Positions 43,350 to 54,754 are shown, numbered from the stretch's first letter. The stretch: DNA of 64,000 nt from Apodemus sylvaticus (GCF_947179515.1 NC_067482.1:77976444-78040443); one strand, 5' to 3'. A program made the numbers and translations. The notes: generated from the letters alone by a model not told the origin.

Positions 43350-43910
43350 TATTTATTATTTATCTTTGAGACAGGGTTAGGTATCCCAGGCAGGCCTCAA
43401 GTTCATACTTCAGCTGAGGCTAACCTTTCACCACTGACTTCCTGCCTCTGCCTCTGGAGTGCTGGGTCCCCAGTGTGCACCACTGTGCCTGCTTCATGGA
43501 GTGCTTGCTGCATGCTAGAGGAGCATTCTACCAACTGACCCCCACACCCAGCCGAAGACCTTCATTTTTACTTTAAAATATTTTATGTGTTTGCACGTGT
43601 GCTTGCTTGTCTGCATGAGTGCCCCTGGAGGCCAGAAGAGGGCGCTGGCAGTGGTGAGCTGCCCAGGGTGGGTGCTAGGAACCAAAGCTGAGTCCTCTAC
43701 AAGAAGCAGCAATTACTCTGTTGCAGATCCATTTCTCCAGCCCCAAGGTGTTTATTTTTTTTTAAGAACTCAATTTAGCCAGGCACAGTGGTTCATGCCT
43801 TCAATCCCTGCACTTTAACTCCAGTCAGGCAGTTCTCAAGGCCAGCATAGTTTACAGACATGAATTCCAGGCCAGCCAGGGTTACAGAGTGAGACCCTTT
43901 CCCCCCCAAA
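43350..43910. repeat. SINE cluster: B1 (-), B3 (-), B1 (+)
   Basis: 43350-43495 old reverse B1; 43570-43744 reverse B3 (GAGGCCAGAAGAGGGCGCTG ... TTTCTCCAGCCCC); 43775-43905 forward B1 (AGCCAGGCACAGTGGTTCATG). Confidence 0.7.
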
Positions 43911-44213
43911 CCCAAAACTACAAAAACCAAACTAGATCAGACAAACCTCCAACCACCACCACCACTACCACCACCATTCCCCTCCATCCCAAAACAAAAC
44001 AAACAAAACAAAACAAAAACCTCAGAAAACCTTCATTTCTGCCCAATTATCCATGGATGCTTCATTTTCCACTTGAGGAAACCTAAGATTGTAATGAAGG
44101 TAAGGGGTATCCACCTCAAGAGAAGATGTACCAAACTAACTCCAATTATCCAGAGTATTTAAAAGAGCTAGGAGCCACCACAGGGGGCTGGGGGAGGAGA
44201 GAAGGTGAGAGGG

Positions 44214-44224
44214 TGAGAGAGAGA

Positions 44225-44268
<44 letters not shown>
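44214..44268. repeat. (GA)n microsatellite
   Basis: GAGAGGGTGAGAGAGAGAGG then about 20 GA units. Confidence 0.95.
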
Positions 44269-44275
<7 letters not shown>

Positions 44276-44596
44276 TGGTAGCTTTTCTGGCTTTGTCTGA
44301 GATAGACCTTTGGATAGACCATCACTTCAGAGTCACATCTCCACTGGGAATTTGACTCCATGCAAAGCCACAGGAAGGACCAGGGATGCAGCCCAGTGGG
44401 GGACTGCTTACCCAGCACCCACAGGCTCTGGGCCCCACCCCCAGCACGGCACACAGAAGCTAAAAGCAGAACAACTACTCTGGAAAAGGCATTTTGCTGG
44501 CACTAAGAATGAGAAAATTAAACTTCTGCCCTCCTAGGGCCTACAAAGCACTGTAGATTGACAGTTTTTAAAAGAGGAAAGTGCAATTTCAAGCAG

Positions 44597-44700
44597 GTTA
44601 TGCTGGAGTACCCTGTAATCTTAACACTCGAGAGCCAGAGACAGGAGACTGTGAGTTCAAAGCCATCCTGAACTACACTGTATACCCCTGTAAGGAGGAG
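44597..44700 (+). repeat. Proto-B1-like SINE
   Basis: GGTTATGCTGGAGTACCCTG TAATCTTAACACTCG ... GTGAGTTCAAAGCCATCCTG. Confidence 0.5.
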
Positions 44701-45441
44701 AGAGATAGAGAGACAGAGAGAGGAACTCAAAATAGAGGGACCAGAGAGTCCCTGGCAGAGGGAGACAATGACAGGCACAGAGGAGGCAGGGCTTAGGCAA
44801 AGGGTGATACACAGCATGTCACACATGGGACAGCTTTAGAGACATGTGAGAAAATCAGATAGGGCAACAGTTTAGAGAGAATTCCTCAGGACCCACGGGA
44901 GAGGAGGAGGATTAGAGAACAAGATCCCGTGAAGAAAAAAACAAAAACAAAAACAGATTTGGCAAGTGAAGGTCAAACTCTGAAGACATCTAGTCAAAAT
45001 GTGTAGCGACTGGTCAACATGAGGCTTGGCAGCTGTGCTTTAGCTGCGGCATCCTAATAAGCACTGTTTCCTGCACACTTACCAGCTGAGCCCAGCAAGC
45101 CCCTGGGGGCGAGAAAAGGAAGACTACACTGTAAGGCTCACCAAGGCACCATGGGACTTCTATACCTCTAGGCAGTGGAGGTGGAGGTGGAGGTGGAGGA
45201 GACTAGTCTGCTTCCTAGAGCAAGGTCTTTTCCCAGTGCCTGCAGTGCTGGCTCCCTCCCCTCCCTCTCCCTCCCTCTTTTCACCCTGCTCAGGTCTACA
45301 CCCTTTTAGCAGTAGTAGGAAATGAGTTAGCACAGCACTCATTCCACACCCTTCTCTGAGCACACACACACACCATTCAGGATAAGGTATAAGGTAGGGA
45401 AAAGCTAGTTTAGGTGAGAGAAGTTAGAGATCTGTGGCCTC

Positions 45442-46600
45442 GTGAATATATAGTGGGCGCTGTGGGAATATGTGAATATATAGTGGGCGCTGGGAGAATA
45501 TGTGAATATACAGCGGGTGCTGGGGGAATATGTGAATATATAGCGGGCACTGGGAGAATATGTGAATATACAGTGGGTGTTGGGGGAATATGTGAATATA
45601 TAGTGGGTGCTGGGGGAATATGTGAATATATAGCGGGTGCTGGGGGAATATGTGAATATATAGTGGGCACTGTGGGAATATGTGAATATATAGTGGGTGC
45701 TGTGGGAATATGTGAATATATAGTGGGCGCTGGGGGAATATGTGAATATATAGCGGGTGCTGGGGGAATATGTGAATATATAGTGGGCACTGTGGGAATA
45801 TGTGAATATATAGTGGGTGCTGTGGGAATATGTGAATATATAGTGGGCGCTGGGGGAATATGTGAATATATAGTGGGCGCTGGGAGAATATGTGAATATA
45901 TAGTGGATGCTGGGAGAATATGTGAATATATAGCTGTTGCTGGGGGAATATGTGAATATATAGTGGGCGCTGTGGGAATATGTGAATATATAGTGGGCGC
46001 TGGGAGAATATGTGAATATATAGCGGGTGCTGGGAGAATATGTGAATACACAGTGGGTGCTGGGGGAATATGTGAATATATAGTGGGTGCTGGGGGAATA
46101 TGTGAATATATAGTGGGCGCTGGGAGAATATGTGAATATACAGTGGGTGTTGGGGGGATATGTGAATATATAGTAGGTGCTGGGGGAATATGTGAATATA
46201 TAGCGGACGCTGGGAGAATATGTGAATACACAGTGGGTGTTGGGGAAATATGTGAATATATAGTGGGCGCTGGGGCAATATGTGAATATACAGTGGGTGC
46301 TGGGGGAATATGTGAATATATAGTGGGTGCTGAGGGAATATGTGAATGTATAGCAGGCACCGGGAGAATATGTGAATATACAGTGGGTGCTGGGGGAATA
46401 TGTGAATATATAGTGGGTGCTGGGGGAATATGTGAATATATAGCGGGTGCTGGGGGAATATGTGAATATATAGCAGGTGCTAGGGGAATATGTGAATATA
46501 TAGTGGGTGCTAGGGAAATATGTGAATATATAGCGGGTGCTGGGGGAATATGTGAATATATAGCGGGCACGGGGGAATATGTGAATACAGAGCAGATACG
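45442..46600. repeat. 30-bp minisatellite, about 38.6 copies (Depdc5 intron)
   Basis: Head-to-tail units of 30 bp starting GTGAATATATAGTGGGCGCT and ending GGGGAATAT. There are 37 full-length units (45442-46551), one 29-bp unit and a partial one. Substitutions cluster in the central TAGYGGGYRCTG. No indels until the last unit. The 120-bp blocks 45601-45720 and 45721-45840 differ at one base, a recent four-unit duplication. A run of 16 G (46600-46615) ends the array. Because 30 is divisible by three, several frames stay open over about 1.2 kb on both strands; there is no sign of protein coding. Confidence 0.97.
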
Positions 46601-47045
46601 GGGGGGGGGGGGGGGACGACACTAGAGGCAGGTGCTAGCGACTGAAGATGTAAGATAAGGACTATACAAAGAAGGTGCGTCAAGCAGAGGGTAACTGACA
46701 TAGTGAGAGAAGGCTTTGTTTCACCATAGGAATAAGTAGCAAGTGGACACCAGCTGAGCAACCCCTGGAAACAGTATGGTGTGCTGCACTGTGAAGAAGA
46801 CAGTGAATCAGAGGAGCCCAGGAAAGGCTTACCTGGTACACAAGCCCTGTGCCAAGAAATATCTACTTTGATCCACTGCTTTTAGACCATCCATTGCTTT
46901 CACCTGTCTCCTCCATAGCAGAACTGGGTTCTTTTTAGGCTACTTACAAAGAACAAGCAAGGAGTCTATGAGACAACAGACAGAGATTGCAAGGCAGCAT
47001 TTCCCTCTGTATCTGAGCGAAGGTAAGCAGTAAGTTTGTCCCTAG

Positions 47046-47262
47046 AGCAATGGTTCTCCACCCTTAGAGGTCCGCCCCTTCACAGGGGCTGTAAGTCAGT
47101 ATCCTGCATATCAGATGTTTACATTAGGAGTCATAACAATAGCAAAATTACAGTTGTGAAGTAGCAACAACACAAGGTTGTGGCTCGGGTCAGCTCAGCA
47201 TGAGGAGCTGTACTGAAGGATCACAGCGTCAGGAAGGGGGAGGACCACTGCTCTAGGAGGAC
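47046..47262 (+). mobile_element. URR1-type hAT DNA transposon (non-autonomous)
   Basis: CAATGGTTCTCCACCC start, TCCTGCATATCAGATGTTTAC, AGCAAAATTACAGTTGTGAA GTAGCAAC and end GGGGGAGGACCACTGCTC. Terminal inverted repeats pair over about 20 bases when the flanking CCTAGAG/CTCTAGG is included. Confidence 0.85.
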
Positions 47263-47356
47263 AGATGCTTTTCCTTCGGAACAGAATGAACTGGTTTTCA
47301 TAGGTATGGAGAAAAATACTGATTTGGTGACTGTTCCTTCTTGCTAATGGACAAAC

Positions 47357-47417
47357 CTGTGTGCAATGGCTTCCTGGAAAAGGTGCATTCGATCCCAATA
47401 TGTCTCTGGTTCAAAGC
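47357..47417 (-). CDS. Depdc5: Depdc5 exon: short C-terminal exon (FEPETYWDRMHLF)
   Basis: 61 nt, acceptor CCTTTCAG, donor CACAG|GTTTGT (less common but valid). Encodes (S)FEPETYWDRMHLFQEAIAH(R). It lies between two tandem-repeat arrays: the 30-bp minisatellite about 0.75 kb on its 3' side and the 51-bp array about 0.7 kb on its 5' side. Phases 1 and 2 match the neighbours. Confidence 0.93.
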
Positions 47418-47689
47418 CTGAAAGGAATAAGGAATAAACGCTGAGCTGTGATCGCAAGGCCTGCAATAGATTCACACTGTTCTCTTCATTGCTCTTGACG
47501 ATTCCTGTCTCGTGGATCTGAACTTTACCCCACCCAGTTATAGAAATGACAGCTGTGTATCCCATAATCCCTCTCCAAGTTCCTCCACAGTCTAGAAAGG
47601 TGGAATCCTCAGGAGCCAGTGTGACCTTCAGAATTCAACGAGGCTTCTGCTAATGTCTTAATTCTTAAGCTGAGGAGAGCCCCGTAATG

Positions 47690-47815
47690 TTTTATGATTT
47701 GGTTTTGACACAGGCTCTCACACAGCCCAGGCTGGCCTCAACCTTTAAGTGGCCAGCTGGCTTTGAATCCCTGGCCCTTCTACTTACTCACAGGTGTGTA
47801 CCATGAGACCTGGTC
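47690..47815 (-). repeat. B1 SINE, minus strand
   Basis: GGTTTTGACACAGGCTCTCAC ... GTGTACCATGAGACCTGG. Confidence 0.65.
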
Positions 47816-48105
47816 TGAAAGAATATTAAAACACAAACCTGAAGTGTACATTAGGTGTTTCTGAGAAAAACCACCCTCCCATTTCTAGCATCGCTAACCT
47901 TCCATTTCCCTTTAAAGAAAGACAAAGCGCCATTTTATGGGTAAAGAAACCGAAGCAGGTATATATACAAGGAATTCTCGAGCAGTCATGAGCTTTGAAG
48001 GGGAGGCGAGCAGTGCAGAAGAATTTGCTCCTCTGTCAGCGGCTGAATTGCTCTGCACCCCTCTTCCACAGGGCAGCTGCTGAGGACCAAAGCAGAAAGC
48101 AGGTG

Positions 48106-48307
48106 GGAAGGCCAAGCACTGTCACATAGCAACAGGAAGCAGAGCTGGATGGATGGAAGGCCGAGCACTCTGTCACATAGCAACAGGAAGCAGAGCTGGA
48201 TGGATGGAAGGCCGAGCACTCTGTTACATAGCAACGGGAAGCAGAGCTGGATGGATGGAAGGCCGAGCACTCTGTTACATAGCAACAGGAAGCAGAGCTG
48301 GATGGAT
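48106..48307. repeat. 51-bp tandem repeat, 4 copies (Depdc5 intron)
   Basis: Units start GGAAGGCCGAGCACTCTGT and end GCAGAGCTGGATGGAT at 48106 (49 bp, 2-bp deletion), 48155, 48206 and 48257. Copies differ at only a few bases, so the array is recent. Period divisible by three explains the open frames with a 17-residue repeat. Confidence 0.97.
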
Positions 48308-48419
48308 GGAGGTTTAGAGGGTTCTGGCAACAACAGAAGAGGCATCCCAAGAACTAGGGATGGAGTGGCTTTGTTACTCTGTCCATAATTAGAACTATCT
48401 TTAAAATAGATGGTAGACA

Positions 48420-48552
48420 CCCCACCACAGCCACTCATATGCACACACATAGATACATGATCATACACACAACCACAGAGACACATACAAGATGCATACA
48501 AACAGACACCTCCACATACACACCCACACACCACATACACGTTTACATACAT

Positions 48553-48590
<38 letters not shown>
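48420..48590. repeat. CA-rich simple repeat region
   Basis: Degenerate ACAC/CATA repeats, with pure (CA)n at 48559-48588. Confidence 0.9.
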
Positions 48591-48599
48591 CAACCACAT

Positions 48600-49825
48600 T
48601 TGTTCCAGATTTTAGGGTGCAGACTCACTGTTACAAGAAGTAGAGGAAATAAGAAGAAAAGAGGCACCTAATTTAGAAAATTGATTTAGATTTGGACTAC
48701 TGTTCCTTTAAATTAGGACTTTTCCCTGTAACCATGGTAACCAACTGAGGTTGATGGTTTAGAAGACCAGGTCAGAACCAGCAGAGAAACCATCAGCTAC
48801 GATGTCTCCAAACAATCCTGTTACAATGAGGAGGGCATCTTTAGAGTTGTAAGGTAACTGCAGCCCCTCAAGATATTAACAGTCCTGCAGTGAGCTGCCT
48901 GGTCTAACGCTCTGGGAGGAACACATCACTTACATTTTAGGACTGCATAAATGGTCCTCTCTCAGCCCTGTGCAGTTCAGGATCTGGCCTCTAATGCAGA
49001 GCTCAGGTACAAAACTCTGCAGGGCTCAGGTACAAAAATGTCTGCTAAGTTGTAAGCAGAGAGTACAGACTGTTGGAACTAGCAGGCAGCCTGTCATAGA
49101 ATCACCAGATTACTAGGTTTAGTCTGCTCTCTGGTAAGCCCTCCTTACCCTCTGCCATTTAGCATAATGCAAACTTACAAGGGAGTGGGAAGAAAATATT
49201 TCTCTTACATCAGAGTTGTGCCTTTCACATTTATAATCTTGTTATCAGCTTCTGATACATTAGCATCAACTCCAGCTTCTTGCTTTTGAAAATGTCATCT
49301 TGTACTCATGGAAAACTTTCTAGGAGCTATTTGTGAATTCATCTGCACGTGTGCTGATGGCAGTGGGAGGTAGAGATGGGGAGATGGTGTGGGTAAAGGC
49401 ACACTGGGGTGGTCTGCTGTTGCAGACCTTTTCTGACAGAGGAAGGACTCTAATCTGAGTCCTTGAGATACAGCACTGGAGACACACGCAGGGAACCCAG
49501 GACTTACAAAGCCTGTTGCAACTTTGCACAAGAGGACACCGCTTCCTGTTTTGCTTTTGATTGCCTTTCTAGAGCCTTATTGCATGTACTAGCATACAAA
49601 AGGCTCTCCTCAAATTCAATCAAGCATTGCAGGCAAATCAGGTGGCTGGGAGCACACAGGACACAGTAATGGTGTAGAGATGGACAGCACACGATCCCCT
49701 CCTTGCTTCACATTGGCCTTGCAGAGCTGGTGCAGTATCTCTAGCCAATCCATGCAAGAGAAATTCAAAGCTCAAAGCATTGAGTGGTCTGCCCCAGATT
49801 ACCCAGTCACTAATAAAACCCAGCA
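48600..49825. other. Unique Depdc5 intron sequence
   Basis: GCTCAGGTACAAAA repeated at 49001 and 49025 is a small local duplication. No exon or SINE recognised. Confidence 0.4.
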
Positions 49826-49827
49826 CA

Positions 49828-50055
49828 GGGTTGGGGAGGCAGCTCAGTGGTTAAGAGACCAGGCTGCTCTAGCAGAAGACCTAAGTTTGGTTCCCAGCAA
49901 CCCAGTGGTGGCTCACAACCATCCAGAACTTCAGATCTAGGAGATCTAACTTCCTTCTCTGGCCTCTGTGGGTACCATGTGTGATGCACAGACAGGCAAA
50001 ACATTCACACAAATAAAATGAAATTCTAAAAATTAAAAAAAAAAAAAAAACCCAA
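49828..50055 (+). repeat. B3 SINE, plus strand
   Basis: GGTTGGGGAGGCAGCTCAGTGG ... CTTCTCTGGCCTCTGTGGGTACC ... ACAAATAAAATG with A-tail. Confidence 0.85.
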
Positions 50056-50403
50056 AAACCAAAAACCCAGGACAACAACCCAGATTCTTTTGCCTCTGTG
50101 GATAGATGAGCTCTCCCGAGCAGCCTGCAGTTCTGTTGTCTCTTTAGGCCTCTGCTCACTGGACAGTGATGGGCTTCATTGGGACAGCTCATAGAAGCAT
50201 CTTCCTCCTTCCCTCTCATCCCACTGCCCACTTGTCCTTTTTTCCCTTCCTGAATTGTCAATACCTCCTCCTGCTTTTTGTTCCTTATTAATGTCTTTGT
50301 TCATTTTCCATCTAGATTCTACTCATGAGAGAACACGGGAGAGGGTATTTTTGGAAGGCGGTCTGACGCAGTGAGATAGACCCTGCAGGGGAGCAGCTCT
50401 TAC

Positions 50404-50575
50404 TATCGAACAGGTGCTCGCTGCCCTCCTTGAGCAAGCAGCTGAGGTTGAGTGGGATGAAGAGCTGGGCCCTCAGAGGGTCGCCATACAGGTAACTGGG
50501 CAGTGCAAAGGGCCCCTCCAAAACCGGGACTAACAGGAAGCCACAGGAGGTAGCTTTTCGATGCCAACCTTGGAC
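50404..50575 (-). CDS. Depdc5: Depdc5 exon: C-terminal domain (VQGWHRKATSCGF segment)
   Basis: 172 nt, acceptor TTCTTTCAG, donor GATA|GTAAGA. Encodes VQGWHRKATSCGFLLVPVLE, then FALPSYLYGDPLRAQLF and ends ...EGSEHLFD, with the next residue Ser split across the junction. Starts phase 0, ends phase 1. No disruption is seen. Confidence 0.95.
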
Positions 50576-50649
50576 CTGAAAGAAAGTGTAAAACAGCATC
50601 ACCTTTGGGTTCTTTTAGACCAGAGAAAATACCTCTGATTCCACAGAAC

Positions 50650-51200
50650 ACACCCGCAGCAGTGGCAGACATATTCGATGACCATGTTCACTTACTCATG
50701 TCCTCTGGCGCCAAGCGTCCTGGTCAGGAAAACGTGTATGTGTGCTTCCTGTTGACTGCTAGAAAAACTGCGAGGTGAGCACACAGCTCCTCTCTATGGC
50801 CCAAGCCTCTGACCTTCAGTTCTTTTGCAAGGAACGGAAGAGAGAGCTGAGACCCTTCTTATTCTGTGGAATGTCAGGGGAAGGTCACGTGACAAAGGCT
50901 GAGCACTTCTAGCTTTGTGTATATGAAGTCCAGTGTAACAAATAAGAAAAGAACTCACTCTGACTGAGGCAGGGCGGGAGATGAGTATAGTGGACTCTAG
51001 ACAAAGTGACCAACTCTCAGATACAGAACACACTCTGGGGAACTCCCAAAGCTATCTTCCTGAAAGCTAGACTTCTGTAAGTAACTCTGACAACACAGTC
51101 CCTTGGGTGACTATGCAAGTGTTTTTGAAATATGTTTTAAGAAACATAAAACTGATGGATACTTAAAAACAAACAAACGAACAAACAAACAAAACCACAA
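50650..51200. other. Unique Depdc5 intron sequence
   Basis: Starts just upstream of the 50404-50575 exon; a (CAAA)n tract lies at 51170-51195. Nothing else recognised. Confidence 0.35.
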
Positions 51201-51202
51201 AC

Positions 51203-51370
51203 TAGCTGGCTGGTGAGGTAGCTCAGTGTTTGTAAAGACACTGCTATCAATGCTGCCCACGGACATTTTATCTCCCTGGAACCCACATAATGGAGGGAGA
51301 GAAGCAACTCCCTCCACTTGTCCCCTGACCTCAACACACAGACCATGGTCTACACACTTATAGGTAAGTC
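51203..51370 (+). repeat. B4/RSINE1-type SINE, plus strand
   Basis: GCTGGCTGGTGAGGTAGCTC AGTG ... CTGGAACCCACATAATGGAGG ... CTTGTCCCCTGACCTC. Confidence 0.7.
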
Positions 51371-51779
51371 AAACAACAACAACAACCACCAAACAAAAAC
51401 AAAACTCCCAAAACTAAACCAAAATGCTGTGATAAATGCATTAGCTGCTTTCACTGGTTTTACTAGACTAGATATGAAAACTGAATTTTTTAAAGATAGT
51501 CACTAAACTCCTTTGGCTTTCACATAGGTGCTGGGATCTGAGCATCCTCAGTCTTGTACAGTTAAGGACGCTATCTGCTGAGCCACTCATCTCCCGACAC
51601 TCTGCCCCCTTACAGATCTCATGGATGCTCTCTGGAGAAGTGCCTTTCCAAGAGGAGTCAGTCCTTGAAGATACTAATGCAAACAAAAAGTCTATGCATA
51701 ACAGACACCTAACTGAACATTCCCCAGGACTCCATGTTGTATAAGACAAAACTAGGCCTATAAACTACTCTCACCCACC

Positions 51780-51917
51780 AAGACTTTCTTGGTGTAGTCC
51801 TGGCTGTCCTGGAACTCACTATGTCAACTAGTAAACCCTCGAATTCAGAGAGATCTGCCTGGCCTGCCTCTGCCTCCCGAATGCTGGTATTAAAGGTGTG
51901 TGTCAACCTGCCAGGCT
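51780..51917 (-). repeat. B1 SINE, minus strand
   Basis: GTGTAGTCCTGGCTGTCCTGG ... TGCCTCTGCCTCCCGAATGC. Confidence 0.75.
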
Positions 51918-51919
51918 CA

Positions 51920-52950
51920 GCATACAAACTCATGGCATCTCTCTCCTGTGCTGCACTTACTTCTCGAAGGCCCTCAGCACTCACTGAGTCACTCTCTCTA
52001 CGTCCCAGCTGCTCTCGGCTGTGGTGAGACGCCTAAGCTGGTGTCAGAGGGCAGTGGACTCAGTGATGCATGACAATGTTTCCTTTGTGCACACAAGGAG
52101 GAGTGGAGTGTGGTGATGGCTAAGGAGGCTCTGAGAAGATACTCACAGCCTGGCTAAGCAGTGCTTGCTTATGTTATAGTGCTGAGCTGGGGATGGGCAG
52201 CTGATGCTGTGGGCTGCATTCATAGCACAAGTCCACAGGGAGGTCAAGACAGAGCAGCAGGAGGAAAGACAGGGAAGAATGCCCTCCGGCAAGGCTCCGG
52301 AACCCTGGACCCTGACACATGTGATCCTGTAGGCCAGCTACTTCTTCCAGGGACTTGCTCATTAACACAGACACCTCTGGTTGCTGACCATCAAATGCTA
52401 AAAATAAATCCAATCCTCCCCTGTGTGGAGCTGGCAAAAATATCTTCAGATACTGCCAAGTGCCCCCCAGAAGACAGACTTACCCTTGTTTGATGAATGG
52501 TAAGTTAAAACCAGTGATATTAACTAACTGGGAATTGGTGAGGTAAACTGGAATAAATAAATACTAGAATATTCTGTAGTCATTAAAAACAATGAGACAA
52601 AAAAAAAATTAAATTCAACAAATAAAAAACAAGGCAGATTGATTTGTATTGGTATGGAAGATATGCAGGTAACAGAAAAAGCAAAATGTAAATAACCTGT
52701 GTCCAACATGGAAGCCTAAGTGTGTGCTCACTCTGCCCCAGGCCCTCCTGGAGCTCACTATGTAGCTAGGCGGCCTTGGCCTTGTGGGGCTCCTTTTGCA
52801 GAGTTTTTTTAAGGTGTGTGCCCCCGTGACTAGCCTCCCATCCCTGTTTTATAGATACACAGGATCTCCTTGAATGTTTTAAACATGGTAACAGTGATGG
52901 CTGCTGTTACATGGAAGTCCCAGGACACAAGGGAGATTTGCTTTTCCCTC
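51920..52950. other. Unique Depdc5 intron sequence
   Basis: A weak B1-like fragment around 52735-52830; otherwise unassigned. Confidence 0.35.
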
Positions 52951-52954
52951 TGGA

Positions 52955-53122
52955 CCAGTGATTCCAAGTTTTGGTTAGCACTGCTAGGGAGGTGTTACTG
53001 GCATTCAACAGGTAGAGGCCAGAATGCTGTTCAACAACCTACAACAGGCATGCAGTCACTCACAATAGATAATTATCTGGCCCCTGGGTCAGTACTGCCA
53101 AGGTGAAGAAACACTGATCTAT
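52955..53122 (+). mobile_element. Ancient hAT-Charlie non-autonomous element
   Basis: CCAGTGATTCCAAGTTTTGG, GGTGTTACTGGCATTCAACA GGTAGAGGCCAG, CAACAACCTACAACAGGCATG, AATTATCTGGCCCC and end GAAGAAACACTG. Family name not certain (MER3-like). It ends 110 bp from the 53232-53401 exon. Confidence 0.65.
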
Positions 53123-53231
53123 GCTCTGAACTTTTCTGTGTTTAATGTTGTAAGGCTATCCCTACAGGTCTAGGCTATGTGAAGGAACCTCCACAGAGTG
53201 CCCCTGCCTTACAGTGAGGTAATGGTCTCAC

Positions 53232-53401
53232 CATCTCAAACAGGACTGTGGCAGTCACTGCCATCCAGTGTAGCTTGATCTCAAAGGCGGCATTGAGAGA
53301 GAAGTTTCCATGGTAGTAACAGCTGCACCACTCCAGCCGGTCTGTTCGGTTGTTCACATCAACATCCAGGGTCACAGTCCTCTGCTCTGGGACAGTGGCA
53401 G
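53232..53401 (-). CDS. Depdc5: Depdc5 exon: C-terminal domain (VPEQRTVTLDVDVNN segment)
   Basis: 170 nt, acceptor TGACACAG, donor ATG|GTGAGA. Encodes (A)ATVPEQRTVTLDVDVNNR, then DRLEWCSCYYHGNFSLNAAF and ends ...TATVLFEM. It starts in phase 1 and ends in phase 0. A second AG inside the exon (before AGCAGAGG) was considered as the acceptor, but joining at CTGCCACTG gives the expected AATVPEQ. Confidence 0.95.
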
Positions 53402-53703
53402 CTGTGTCAGCACACAGTGAGACGTGGGGACACACGGAGAGGTACAGGAGTGGGGTAATGGAAAAGAGTGGACAATAAGCACTGTAAGTATGAAACTGCG
53501 CAAGTGCACAATGGAGGCTGCTATCCTGAAATCTCTAGTCAACAGCCCAGGGTCTAGAAAAAACTTGTTCTGCTTGCTGTTAGGTAATAAATATTTCAGG
53601 CACTCTGAGCTGTCTGTGTGCCTCTATGCTACTTAGGGCAAAGGCCCCATAGACAGTACATAAGAGAATGGCTTCAGCTATGTTCCAATAAAACTTTATA
53701 CGA

Positions 53704-54097
53704 GGACTGGAGAGATGGCTCAGTGGTTAAGAGCACTGACTGCTCTTCCAGAGGTCCTGAGTTCAATTCTCAGCAACCACATGGTGGCACACAACCATTT
53801 GTAATGGAATCTGATGCCTCCTCTGGTGTGTCTGAAGATAGCAACAGTGTACTCACTTATATAAAATAAATAAATCTTAAAAAAAAAAACAAAAACAACT
53901 GGGCTGGAGAGATGGCTCAGAGGTTAAGAGCACTGACTACTCTTCCAAAGGTCCTGAGTTTAATTCCCAGCAACCACATGGTGGCTCACAACTATCTCCA
54001 ATGTTATCTGACACCCTCTTCTGGTATGTCTGAAGACAACTACTGTGTACTCATATACATTAAATAAATAAATAAATAAATAAATAAATCTTTAAAA
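53704..54097 (+). repeat. Two B2 SINEs in tandem, plus strand
   Basis: Copies at 53704-53890 and 53901-54097, each starting GGCTGGAGAGATGGCTCAG-like and ending in AATAAATAAATC with A-rich tail; the second has (AAAT)n expansion. They differ at many sites, so they are separate insertions and not a duplication. Confidence 0.92.
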
Positions 54098-54302
54098 AAC
54101 TTTATAAGAACAGATGAAATTTTAGGATAATAAGCAACTCTTATGTTGCTATGATAGAAAACACAGCACTGTAAATTTATACAAACTCACAGAATGCACA
54201 ATACCAAGAGTAAACTCCTAACAGAAATCATGGATTTGGGGTGATGAAAGTGCATCCATGTAGGTCCAAGGACCAGAACAAGGAACAGAACAATGTCATC
54301 TG

Positions 54303-54625
54303 ACGGGGTTGGCAATGAAGGAGACTGAGTGTGGGAGGGGCAGGGGACCTATGGGAATTCTTTGCTCAACTGTGCTGGAGAGCTAAAATTCCATTTAAGA
54401 AAATTAGTGACATCAATGGGAAGGGAGGCCCTTGGACCTGTGAAGACTTGATGTCCCAGTGTAGGGGGATGTTAGGGCGGTGAGGCGGGAGTGGGTAGGT
54501 GGGTGGGTGAGGGAGCACCCTCATAGAAGATAAGGGGGGATGGGATAGGAGGGTTGCAGAGGGGAAACTGGGAAAGGGGATATAACATTTGAAATGTAAA
54601 TAAAGAAAATATCCAGTTTAAAAAA
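54303..54625 (+). mobile_element. Murine L1 3' end (3'UTR, truncated copy)
   Basis: CATCAATGGGAAGGGAGGCC CTTGG, CCCAGTGTAGGGGGATG, GGAGTGGGTAGGTGGGTGGG and terminal ATTTGAAATGTAAATAAAG AAAATATC match the murine L1 3'UTR. No coding part remains. Confidence 0.8.
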
Positions 54626-54754
54626 ATAGAATATTAGTGATTTTAGCCACACATGGTACCTTAAATCTAATATATATATATATAAATCAAGGCAGAAGGA
54701 ATATAAGTTAGAGGACACTGTTGCTATATAGTCAGACTCTGTCTCAAAGAACAA

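Noticed and set aside
45442..46600. CRISPR-like array of 30-bp repeats
   Set aside because: Units are contiguous with no spacers, and the surroundings are a mammalian intron.
45405..46625. Long ORFs of 284-405 codons on both strands, possible repetitive protein genes
   Set aside because: They are translations of a 30-bp tandem repeat whose period is a multiple of three. Openness in several frames of both strands shows it is a repeat property, not coding selection.
47986..48597. 203-codon minus-strand ORF with 17-residue repeats
   Set aside because: It is the 51-bp tandem repeat plus CA-rich DNA inside a Depdc5 intron; no acceptor/donor pair puts it in the Depdc5 frame.
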